In this document: positions 54,923-64,000 of the stretch, piece after piece | How positions within the stretch are numbered: the first letter of the stretch is position 1 | Layout of the letters: every line of letters begins with the position of its first letter | DNA from: Platanthera guangdongensis | Lineage: Eukaryota > Streptophyta > Magnoliopsida > Asparagales > Orchidaceae | Assembly: GCA_039583875.1 (NCBI GenBank) | Contig: CM077147.1 | Span: 114,696,440 to 114,760,439, forward strand | Length of the DNA stretch: 64,000 nucleotides | Direction: 5' to 3' | Position numbers and translations under genes: made by a program | The notes under the pieces: generated by a model | Databases searched by the model: none | The model's input: only the letters and a program-made list of their open reading frames with translations | What the model was told of the DNA's origin: nothing

Positions 54923-56309
54923 ATAAAGTATGAACTATTGAATAAATCCTTTGAGTATTCTCTAGAGGGGGTGAACAAAGATTAAAACTTATGCTTATAT
55001 TAATTATAATTTTTAGAGAATTTGCATGCACGCATAGATTTCTGACAAGAATTTTAAACACAACAATATAAATTATAGCACAATAAAAAGAATAAACACA
55101 AAAAATGAACAATCACAAATGACACAAAATTATAGTGGTTTCCCAAAATCTAGGTACCTCCACTCTTCTACCACCATGGTAGGAATTCACTATCTCAGTA
55201 CTTGAATTTTTTGAAAAGAAGACTCTCATAACCAATCTGTAGATTTATTGATAAGGAGATCTTGAACCAATACAATCTGAGTCTTTTGGCAAGGAGACTC
55301 TCAGGACCACAATCTAAATCCTTTGAAGTGGGATTCTAAAAACTCTTTTCTCCATCTATAAAAGACAAATTGAATGAGATTGAGAATTAAATTGAAGAAG
55401 AATTGATCTCCCTAATGAGTCCTCTCAGCAAGAATCTGAGGACTATTAGGCATTTAGTGAAATTCATCCTTGATCTCTGATGAATCTTTGATTGAGAAGA
55501 TTCAAGGATTATCTGCCTTTTGATCCAAATGATTTCTTCTTTGATTTTACTAAATTTGTTGTAGCTTTTGTAGGGCCCTAGAGAAAGAGAAGACAAGGCT
55601 CTCTAATTTGATTCAAAAACTTGTTCAAATCAATCTTGGAAGAATATGTTCATCAGAAATTGAAGATTGTCTTCCAAATCAGTTATGTCGATTCAATTTG
55701 ATAATGCACTTTTTATTTCTGTGTATGATCTCTCTACCTCTGTTCATGTCTCTTTCGAACTATGTATGCATATATATACACCTCTGACAGAGAATAGTTT
55801 CCTTATTATCATCAACTTCCAATGTCTCCAAGAATCTTTTATTCCATTAGATCTTCCTTGAATAAGCCTGAATTGATTCTTAGATACTTCTGTTTCGAAT
55901 TCTATTCAACCCAATGTTGACTTCATGTTGTTGTTGTGTCGAGATCTGGCTTCATATTGAATATCTATCAACCTAACATTATAGTCGGTGTTACGTCGAT
56001 AATATGTTGAAGTATACATCAACAAGCACCTTGAGGAAGCATCGAATGATCTTATTATGTTGCTCTGACTTCCAATCAAAGTAACGTTGATATAAGGTCG
56101 ATGTTGCATCAACTTCTAATTAACACATGTTTTCTTTTCATGACTTCTCTCTAGAATTTAGTATGCTTATTTCATGTCCAAGACTCTACAGGGATCCTAG
56201 GACTTCTAAGAACACATTACCCTTTCTATACAACATGGATAATAAGCATAGGATGTAAAATCACTTGAACTATAATTTGTTAAGTTAAATCATAAGGGTT
56301 TTCCCAATA
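54923..56309 (-). repeat. Element H 5' LTR (about 1387 bp)
   Basis: Contains the conserved stem-loop (55131-55167), a CTCTAGAGGGGGTG block near its 3' end and the words listed for the other LTR at 55910-56120. Confidence 0.8.
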
Positions 56310-56880
56310 GGGACCATCTATATGAAAGTGTTCCGAACTCTGCAATAACTTTGTGGAAGCAGTGCTTGCCTCGCGCAAGCACCCTCACCCGACGACAATG
56401 ATAGGAAGAGGTGCACGTACCGTGGACCAAGTGACTGACAAGAAATCTAAAAATAAAATCCCAAGTAACTCACCAGTCGGCAACCCGCCGCTCCTTGATA
56501 AAGTTATCGCCGCACTAGCATATTTAGTGGAAGAGCGGATGCATCAGATAGTAGAATGCCAAGCTCAAGCGCTTGACCTACTGAGGGATGTAGGGACTTC
56601 TAAGTCCCCAGGAGCATATCTTGCAACTACATGCCAGGAATCATTCCCTTCAAGCAACAATTTTCTCAACAAAGTGGCAAGCACCACGTACCACATATAG
56701 ACTAGTAACCGGCAAGTCCTTGGGCGAAGGAACGGTGAGAAAACAAAACAGATTTTTTTCTTATAAGCCTCGATTTCAAGCTTTATTGAAATCAAAGATT
56801 TACATACTTATCTTTGAAAAATAAAATTATGTTTCAACTTCTCTGAATTTCTAAAATTTTATTTCATTTATTTATTTCTG
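56310..56880 (+). other. gag: Possible Tat-like gypsy leader and gag N-terminus
   Basis: GGGACCATCTATATG at 56310 resembles a degenerate form of the Tat primer site seen at 60811. A 115-codon frame (56353-56700) follows with a helical LDKVIAALAYLVEERMHQIV segment. I do not recognise a domain; the assignment to a Tat gag N-terminus is a guess from context. Confidence 0.3.
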
Positions 56881-57061
56881 AGAAAAATCAATTTGTTACA
56901 TTTATCTTTGTTTATAGCTAATGTTGGGTGATACTATGATTGTCGACGATATCATCAGAAACTAAATTTTCCTGAGTCAGCAATTATCTTAGAAAATTTC
57001 TTAGTATTACTTATATTTATAAAACCATGTATTCACCCCCCTAAGGGCATTATTAAATCCA
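56880..57061 (+). repeat. Element I: end of a copia LTR
   Basis: Ends ATTCACCCCCCTAAGGG...AAATCCA, then the primer-binding site. The C-rich block about 30 bases from the end is as in the other copia LTRs. The LTR start was not found. Confidence 0.55.
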
Positions 57062-57066
57062 ATACT

Positions 57067-57078
57067 TGGTATCAGAAC
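57067..57078 (+). other. Element I primer-binding site
   Basis: TGGTATCAGAAC; initiator Met-tRNA complement with one change at the end. Confidence 0.8.
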
Positions 57079-57099
57079 TAGGTTTTTCCAAACAGGTTT

Positions 57100-59925
57100 C
57101 ATAACTGAGAATAATGATGCATCTCAATCATTCTTTTTATGAGGGGGAAGGGATTAGCAGACCTCCCTTATTTACCATATAGTGGCCTCCTCAAAACACA
57201 ATTCACAAGGATGACAACCAAAGCTTTGAGGACAAATCTTACAAGAGTTAAGCCACAACTAGCATGCAAACCATGAACCCCAACCCCTCTCCATCCATGG
57301 GTGGGTTGTTAGAGGCCACAACCTCCCTTCGATGAGAGAAACTCAATAGTTAAATGGATAGAACAGAGACTTCCCAGGAGGCCACCCATACCAATACTAC
57401 TCCCACCCGAGTATGATTAACTATGAAGTTCTTCCACACCTCATCACAAATTGATTTGGATAAATTTGTGATGAGAAGTAAAAGAACTTCATAGTTAAGA
57501 ATGTTCGGGATGGAGTAATTCTGTGATGGGTGACCTCCTGCGAAGTCCTTATGCTACCCACTTAACTTGAGGTTCCTCATCAAAAGGGAGGCCCCGGCCT
57601 CCAGCAACCTGCCTATTGATGGAGAGAGGGTTGGGGTGCATGTTTTGCAGTTCGATTAAGGTCGAACCATTTCAAGCTTAATGTTAGGGGTGCTAGTGGT
57701 CATCTTTTTGAGTTGTATGTTGGGGAACCCAATACACACCGGTACTGATTACAACTACTTGAAAACTAGAATATGTTGTATCTTAAATGCGTTAGATATA
57801 GATGTACAGAATATGGTTGAACAATACTACTCCTATAATTATAGATGAAGATGTTACCATGCAAAAACCTAAGAATAAGTGGGTTGTTATTAATAAATTA
57901 AAATTCACAACGCTAAAGCTATGAATGCATTATTTTTTGCATTAGATAGAAATTAATTCAATATGACTTGTCTTTGTGAGACTGCTCATGATATTTTGAA
58001 TTTACTAGAAATTTCTCATGAAGGTACATTATAGGTAAAGGATTCAATATTTTTTAAATTGGAGTCAGAGTTTGAGAAGTTCTGAATGGAAGTAGATGAA
58101 GTTGTTGATTCAATGTACACACGATTCACCAATTTTGTCAACAACTCGAAAGTACTTGGAAAGTATTTCTCCAATGGTGATTTGGTGAGGAAGATTCTTA
58201 GATATCTCCCACCTAAGTTCAATCCTAAGGTAACGACCATCTCAAAGATGCATGATTTAAAGAAGCTCCAAATCGAGAGTCTTATTGGGAATCTCAAAAC
58301 CTATGAGGTTAAGCTGAAAATTCAACAAGAAGAGAACAATGTGGAACCAAAGGGAAAGGCCTTAGTATTGAAATCAAAGAAGGATGACTATGACAATACT
58401 GATGATGAGAATGAAGAAGATGAATAGAGTTTGTTCGTGAAGAAATTCAAAAGATTCAGGAAGAATCTAGAAAGAAAACACTTTTTGGAAATTTTTCAAC
58501 AAGGAGTCATCTTTGAGAAAAGGAAAAGAGAAAGGTGGCGATGACAATGATGAAGGGAGTGCATCCACCACCAGAGTGTTATCATTACAGAAAGGTCAGA
58601 CACATCTTGAGTAAGTGCCCAAAATTTTTAAAAAAAGAAAAAAATGTGGCACTAGAGAAAAGAGAAGAAATATGCTTAAGGCAGATACTTAAGATGACTC
58701 TGCCTCTGATGAATCCAGCGAATCAACCTCAGGTAATGAACAAGAGATGAACATGTGTTTGATTTGAAAGTGAAGAGCACCATCCAATGATGAATGCAAT
58801 GTCTAAAGTGACATTGAGGTACCTCCTCCATCTTGCGATGATTTATATACTGAATTCTTGAAAACTTATAAATTTGTTGATAAAAGTTTAAAAGATATTG
58901 ATCTTCTAAAATCTGAAAATAAACTATATTAAAAGAAAAAAAGAAATTACCTAATGTTGCTAAGTTATTAGGGAAAGAGAAGATGACTTGCCAAGAGTAC
59001 AATCACTACTTGGCAAAGATGAAAGAATTAGAAGAAGCTCTTGCTAAGTCTCATTTAACTATCAAATTTCTTACTAAAGAAAAGGGGAACTTAGTAAGAA
59101 CTCTTAAGTCATCTTTCTCAAATAGAAGAAGGAAAGAAAACCTTTGTGAATCGGTGTGTTATGCTTGTAATAGAAAACACTGCCTTAAAAGTTCAAATAC
59201 ACGATTTAAACATGGCAATTAAAAAGTTCAAAATTGGACAAAAATCCCTTGACGTTATTTTGGACAACCAATACCATGGAAGTGCGAAATTAGGGCATGG
59301 TTATGTTTCTTGAAAATATCACCCGACGATATCTTCTATCATCAACGATAACAATAATTCCAGTAAAAATCTAATTAATAATAAAAATCTTTAATTTTCT
59401 CTTATTACCTTAACTCCCGTAAGAGTTCACAGACAACTAAGAAAAGGTTCTCAACCTTATTTATAGTGTGTTCCAATTGTCATATATTTGAACACACCAC
59501 TGACTCATGCAAAAATAAAGGTCGAAGTATTGTTAAACAAATCTAGGTGTCTAAGGTTTGTTGTCAGATCTTTACTCTAATCTCTCTTTTAGGTATGTTG
59601 GCAGGCTAAGGACAAAGAAGACGTGTAGTATTTGGACTCAGGTTGATCCTGACACATGATAAGCAACAAATTAAAGTTCTTTAGCCTCATAATGAAGAAA
59701 GGAGGGATGGTGACTTTTGGAGATAACAACAAGGGAAGGATCATTGGGAATCGGTGAAGTGGGTAACAAAACTTTTTTTATTTCAAATACCTTATTTGTA
59801 GAAGGTTTAAAATATAATTTAATTTTAATTAGTTAATGATGTAATAAAGGCTTAAATGTTTTATTTGAATCATCTACAAATCTTTTCAAAATCATAAATT
59901 CTGATGGGGATAAGACTCCATTTAA
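57100..59925 (+). pseudogene. gag: Element I copia gag and start of pol (decayed)
   Basis: Gag starts after the primer site (ISRPPLF near 57155) and is interrupted by a foldback insertion at 57265-57649. It resumes at about 57740 (LKTRICCILNALDID) and is open at 58086-58427 (FTNFVNNSKVLGKYFSNGDL, ILRYLPPKFNPKVTTI: UBN2-type Gag), followed by an acidic tail. A damaged knuckle lies at about 58575-58620, then a coiled-coil block at 58983-59222 (YLAKMKELEEALAKSHLTIK). At 59610-59760 the protease-type motif and the GGMVTFGDNNKGRI gag-pre-integrase segment are visible with stops. The fragment ends near 59925. Confidence 0.75.
57265..57649. mobile_element. Foldback (inverted-repeat) element, 385 bp
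   Basis: Arms of about 190 bases are inverted copies: left TGCAAACCATGAACCCCAAC, right the complement of TGCAAAACATGCACCCCAAC. The centre is TGATTTGGATAAATTTGTGA. It sits inside the gag of element I. I could not define a target-site duplication. Confidence 0.82.
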
Positions 59926-59955
59926 ATGCTTGGGTGTGCATTTAATCACTTCCTC

Positions 59956-60037
59956 CATGATTTCTCCTATTGTGGAGATCATGGGTTTGAACAGTCAAAC
60001 CACTCCCCATGATCTCCACCACAATACGAGAAATCAT
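59956..60037. repeat. Near-perfect 82-bp hairpin
   Basis: CCATGATTTCTCCTATTGTG...GGTTTGA and its inverted copy TCAAACC...CCACAATACGAGAAATCATG with a loop of about 4 bases. It is followed by CCGCC-rich low-complexity DNA to about 60170. Confidence 0.85.
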
Positions 60038-60295
60038 GGGGGCCTCCCATTCAATAACTACCGCCTACTGCCACCACCGCCCACCACTAGCCACCATCGC
60101 CGTCGCCGCCTACCACTGCTATAACCTACAACCGACCGCCGCCACCGGCCGGCTGTCACCGCCAACCGCCACCACCACTTGCAGTTTGGCCACCATTCGA
60201 TCACTACAGAGCATATGTCATCGTCTGATCCATAGGTAACCACCCACTAAACCACCAAGTTAGTGGGGGGTCCATCGCAACCACATCCTGGAGGC

Positions 60296-60302
60296 TATAA
60301 AA
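60296..60302 (+). promoter_or_regulatory. TATA box of element J LTR
   Basis: GGCTATAAAAGGAGCCCC, a typical strong plant TATA, about 500 bases before the LTR end. Confidence 0.75.
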
Positions 60303-60810
60303 GGAGCCCCAGGCCTGCTCATTTCTCAACTTTTCACTCTGGAGTCTTCTTCTTCCTCAGGCCATAGCTCTGGTGATCTCCTCCCTCGGGTCATCCTCAA
60401 TACGGCTACGAGCTAGAGGAACGTCCAAGTCCCCAAGTGCGTAGAGAAGAGAAGAGAAGACGACCACCTCCAGTGCTCAAGCACACCTGCCACTAAGTAG
60501 GCATCTAACACTCCCTCAGTGCAGCCTGTTCCCGGTGCGAGTCAGAAATTCTCTAACCCCCAAGTTATAACGAGGAGGGGCCTATCACCATCGATTCTCT
60601 GAACATATTATAACCGCAACTGATAGTGGACTTTGACCTGCACAGATCCGATCAAGTTGTTTTTTAACGAGTTGAGGGGTGTTTCCATGTTAAAACCTCA
60701 TGTGTCAACTCTCTATTTAAATTGACTTTGTGTGCGCTCGACCGTCTCGAGAGATAAGGCGGTCCAGTTTATTCCAGACTGACTGGGACGTGAGTTAGTC
60801 TGCAATAGTT

Positions 60811-60828
60811 TGGCACCATCTGTGGGAA
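60811..60828 (+). other. Element J primer-binding site
   Basis: TGGCACCATCTGTGGGAA, close to the TGGCGCCGTCTGTGGGAA consensus of Tat-lineage gypsy elements. Confidence 0.8.
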
Positions 60829-60859
60829 GAAATTTAGGAGGCGATCGCAGAAGAATACC

Positions 60860-61870
60860 AACAAGCGGGGAGACGAGAAATTAATACTCGTCGACCACTC
60901 TGCCAAGGCTAGTGTGCTTGAGCGCTGGAGTGTTGGAACTTATATGGGGATCCATTGGAACATGTCAACAACTTCCTGGCTCATATAATTCCGCATGGTT
61001 TCAAGTTGCCGAATATAGAGACATTCGACGGAACAGAAGATCCGTTGGAACATGTATACCACTTCACAACAATCATGAAGATCTATAATGCATGTGATCA
61101 GAAACTTTGTCAAGTGTTCCCAGCCACTCTCAAGGGGAAAGGCCGAACATGGTTTCACTCCTTGATGGTGGGCACCATTCCCAACTTCATTGAGCTAACG
61201 AGACAGTTCGTGAATCAGTTTATTGCAAATAGGAGGATTGTCCGCGACCCTTCCCACTTATCAGGTATCCGCCATAACAAAGGAGAGTCTTTGAAGGTCT
61301 TCTTCCGCAGGTTCTCTGCAGAAGCTCACCAAATCCCTAGTGTCGACCCAGAACTGTTATGAGGAGTGTTCCTTGGGGGTCTCCATCATAGCATCTTTTA
61401 CTCAGCATTAATGAGGGAAACCATCCCTAGCTACCACGTCCTCAAATGCAGCATAGAGGCGCAGATCGCAGTCGGCGAGGCTATTTAGTCTCATTGTCAA
61501 CAGTTCGACAAGAACCTAAAGAGCAAGAGGGAGAAGGATTCGACCCCTCAACACCAAGAAGAAATATTATGAGAAGAACGTCGGTACGGGCAACGCCGCC
61601 GTGTCCGTAAGAGAGATCATTCGCCCCAAGATTATACTCCCCTCAACAACACATGCACCAACGTACTCAAAGCAATCCAGAATTAGCCGGCCCAACATTG
61701 GCCTAAGCACCCGACTCATAACACTAAGAATGACCAGTCCAAATACTGCGAGTTTCATAGAAGCACATGGCACACTACTGAAGACTGTGCCTGTTTGAAG
61801 GAGGAAATTGAGCGCCTTGTTCGCCTAGGGCGGCTTGGAAGGTTTTTACAGGGATGCCTATAAGACCAGC
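60860..61870 (+). pseudogene. gag: Element J gag (Tat type, decayed)
   Basis: The open block 60955-61362 encodes the capsid: LPNIETFDGTEDPLEHVYHF, FPATLKGKGRTWFHSL, FIELTRQFVNQFIANR, KGESLKVFFRRF. After a stop the same frame continues (GVFLGGLHHSIFY, RETIPSYHVLKCSIEAQI). Further on, the Tat knuckle region YCEFHRSTWHTTEDCACLKE and LVRLGRLGRF are visible at about 61740-61850, in another frame. Compare the corresponding C-terminus of element E gag. Confidence 0.82.
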
Positions 61871-61882
61871 AGGAACCACCTA

Positions 61883-64000
61883 TGTAACATCCCATTTCCA
61901 ACTAGACCCCTAAGAATGGTTTTGGCCATGACTAGGTCATGACAAACCCTAGGAAGCCAGTAATGAGCCAAGAGATAGGGGACAGAAAGGTGGGAGATCA
62001 TCATGGTCTGCAAATAGTAGAACTCTAAACAATGGTGTAGGATGACCATGGGCCACACCCTAACCCCAAGACCCTACCACAACACCCCTAATATCTTGGG
62101 AGGCCCATTAGAGCCAAAAGGACCCATTAGGGTCAACCCAAGAGGCTCAGTTGACCAAGGTCAACCCTAGCCCTAAATGGGTCAAACTAGCCTACTTAGG
62201 GTCAATTGACCTACTCCTAGCCTAGAGGACCCCACCTGAGCCCTCCTAACCCTAAAGAGAGGTCAATGGGTCACTAAGGGCACATTGGGGCCAGCCCTAG
62301 AGGCCAGGTTGACCTAGGTCAACTCAACCTCCTACTCTGGTCAAAGTACCCTTGCTAAGGGTATGTGACCTCCAGAGGGCAGGGTAACCCTACATAACCC
62401 TACCTAGACCCTAGGGGAAGCCAATGGGTCACCCAGGACCCATAGGGGTCAACCCAATTGGTCATGTTGACCCAAGTCAACTCTAGCCCTAAAATGGTCA
62501 AAATGCCCTTACCAAGGAGCATGTGACCCCCAAGATGCCCAACCAACCCTACTCAAGTCTTCCTAGAACTTAAGGGAGTCCAATGGGCCACTAAAAACCC
62601 AATGGGGTCAACCCAGATGGTCAAATTGACCAGGTCAACCCTCATTTAGGTCAAGTCAAACCTAGCCCAAAAAGGACTAACCCAAGCCCAAGCCACTTCT
62701 CCCTTAGGCTAACCCCACCCCCATGACCATCATAATCAAGTGGGCTGCATTTAGCTTGTGAGGTTGACTAGTCAACCAGAGGTGACTAGGAGAGAGAAAG
62801 GAGCTCCCCTCCATGATAATGGAGGAGAGAGAAATTGAGGAAGAGGAAGGGGAAGTGCAAGGCTGGCCAAGGGAGGCTAACAGCCACCATTTACGGCTGC
62901 AATCAACTCCTCTAGGGGAGAGGAGTTGATTCCAGCCGTTTCCCGGCCACCAAGGGATGGGTTCAGCCCCCCTCCACTCTACCCGAGCCACACCTTTAAT
63001 GGTGTTAATGGCCATTGAAGAACCAGCCTCCCCTCTCCCCCATTTGCCATTTAAACACCATCAGGGGGCCAAGGGGATCATATTAGAGCGTTTACCTGGA
63101 TGAGACGAGCCATCCCACTGTGCAGTTGTATAAGCCGAGCGCCGCCGCCGTCGTCAATGGCATCCCGCCGCTCCTCTCGCATCCAGGCCGCCAGGAAGGT
63201 CCTCCTCCTCTCCTTAACTCGCGGGTAGATCATAGGGCTCTTTAGGTTTAAGATTCGGGCTCAATTGAGCCCGATCAAATCAAGGATTCCTCATGGTTTC
63301 GGCAAGAAATCTTCTTGCTATAACAGTCGGAAAATGCCTCTCCGGCGGCAGAGCCGCCGCCTGGCGATAGCCACCACCTCAACGGAGGTGTTGGTGGCGG
63401 TGGACGGCGGGGGAAGGGGCTGGATCGCCGGCGGCAAGGCTTGGAAATGGCTCCAGGCGGGATGGATCCTGGCCGTTGGCTCATTGAAGAAGACGACGGG
63501 ATTCCGTTGAATCTGCGTCAAGATTCGTGCCTCCCCTGATTTCAAACTATAGGATTCATTTTATATTCATGTGTATTATGTCACAGATTTTGATATATTT
63601 GGTTTTAAATTTTAAAAATACTTAGGGCCCTCTGCAGGAAAGGTCACCAACACAAAAGTTGTAGCCCTTTGAGTCTATTGCATTTTAAAATTTGTTTGAA
63701 CCCATTTGGTTGCATGGTCTGACCAGGGCACCCATTTTGGTGGGACATACCCTTAGGGCTAGGCAGTAATTAAACTGAGTTCCCACACTTCATCCCTAGT
63801 CCAAATCAGTTGAAATTTTTACAGGGAGTCTACCCTAGCTATACCTAGAGCTGGTCTAAAAATGGGAAGTTTTGGAGAAAATATTTCTATAGTTTTTATA
63901 AAAATTTAATAATCATTAAATAAATTAAATAGGTGCCCTAAACACCTCCAAACCCTCCCAAATTTTGGTGAGTGGTCCCTGGGTTCATTTTAGATATCTG
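61883..64000 (+). repeat. LTR K: start of a long gypsy-like LTR, runs off the window
   Basis: TGTAACATCCCATTTCC resembles the TGTAACACCCC start of elements C and D. From 62096 to 62680 the words GGTCAACCC, GTTGACC and AACCCTAGCC recur every 15-40 bases. After 63120 there is a CCGCC-rich stretch and AT-rich sequence. No gene is supported; the frames at 62704-63015 and 63265-63545 lack any recognisable domain. Whether this is a 5' LTR, a 3' LTR or a solo LTR cannot be told here. Confidence 0.6.

Larger units (their letters stand above)
53195..56309 (-). mobile_element. Element H: copia deletion derivative LTR-gag-LTR, minus strand
   Basis: The 5' LTR is on the right (56309-54923, start TGTTGGGAAAACCC with the first bases mutated), followed by a mutated primer-binding site, a decayed gag, and then directly the start of the 3' LTR at 53848. 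Pol is absent. The left LTR (53848 to about 53195) is truncated. The two LTRs share words such as ACGTCAAC and TCGACGTAAC and the CATAAGGGTTTTCCC start. Confidence 0.75.
59930..61880 (+). mobile_element. Element J: Tat-like gypsy, LTR and gag
   Basis: LTR with TATA box (60296), LTR end near 60804, primer-binding site 60811-60828 of the type TGGCACCATCTGTGGGAA used by Tat-lineage elements, then a decayed gag to 61870. The left edge of the LTR is not certain. The element stops where LTR K begins. Confidence 0.7.

Noticed and set aside
63120..63545. A host first exon after the CCGCC-rich stretch near the right end
   Set aside because: Short frames on both strands, no domain, no splice-supported continuation, and it lies within what looks like an LTR.

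Overview
The window is nuclear DNA of a flowering plant. It consists almost entirely of LTR retrotransposons packed and nested inside one another. I see no host protein gene, no rRNA or tRNA gene and no CRISPR array. The evidence is Ty1/copia and Ty3/gypsy gag-pol proteins of plant type, primer-binding sites complementary to plant initiator Met-tRNA (TGGTATCAGAG), 5-bp target-site duplications and plant-type GT-AG introns. I cannot name the species. Most frames are broken by nonsense codons and frameshifts, so almost nothing here is autonomous; one complete copia gag ORF and one spliced antisense gene look open.

Layout. 1-4681: 5' part of a minus-strand copia element (A). 4682-5196: unassigned. 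5197-34552: a minus-strand Tekay/Del-like gypsy element (D). Its left LTR is split by two later insertions: a complete plus-strand gypsy chromovirus (C, 5602-15862, TSD CCGCT) and a complete plus-strand copia element with an envelope-like ORF (B, 16904-28935, TSD CGTAC). B and A belong to one family, of Sirevirus type by structure. 34553-43959: a Tat-like gypsy element (E) with a gag ORF, no recognisable pol, and two genes on the opposite strand, one with two clear introns. 43960-49022: 3' half of a second envelope-carrying copia family (F). 49023-50347: non-coding DNA with a hairpin-bearing tandem repeat. 50166-53047: minus-strand copia LTR (G, related to F) holding a four-LTR TRIM array (51246-52268, TSD GTCGA). 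53195-56309: minus-strand copia deletion derivative, LTR-gag-LTR (H). 56310-59925: a possible Tat fragment and a plus-strand copia gag with a foldback insertion (I). About 59930-61880: Tat-like gypsy LTR plus gag (J). 61883-64000: start of another long LTR (K), running off the window.

Main observation. Almost every family here is seeded with its own short, mostly CpG-containing, palindrome-like word: TCGACGATCGTCGA-type in A/B, GACACGGGCGTGTC and TGTCGACA in C/D, CCGCGCGG in E, ACTCGAGT in F, CTCGACGAATTC in G, ACGTCAAC-type in H, GGTCAAC in K. The words cluster in the LTR. In B the same word also fills part of the gag coding region and the pol-env spacer; F repeats this in its pol-env spacer; in E the word lies in LTRs, an intron and exons. 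Unrelated copia and gypsy lineages have the same architecture with different words, which suggests a shared process or a shared selective force rather than common descent of the sequence.

Other points: a 74-nt GT-AG intron between gag and protease of C that fits the frames exactly; a conserved stem-loop near the 3' end of LTRs in four copia families; and a TRIM array in which one LTR is inverted. Calls rest on reading the sequence and recalling family features; no database search was run.
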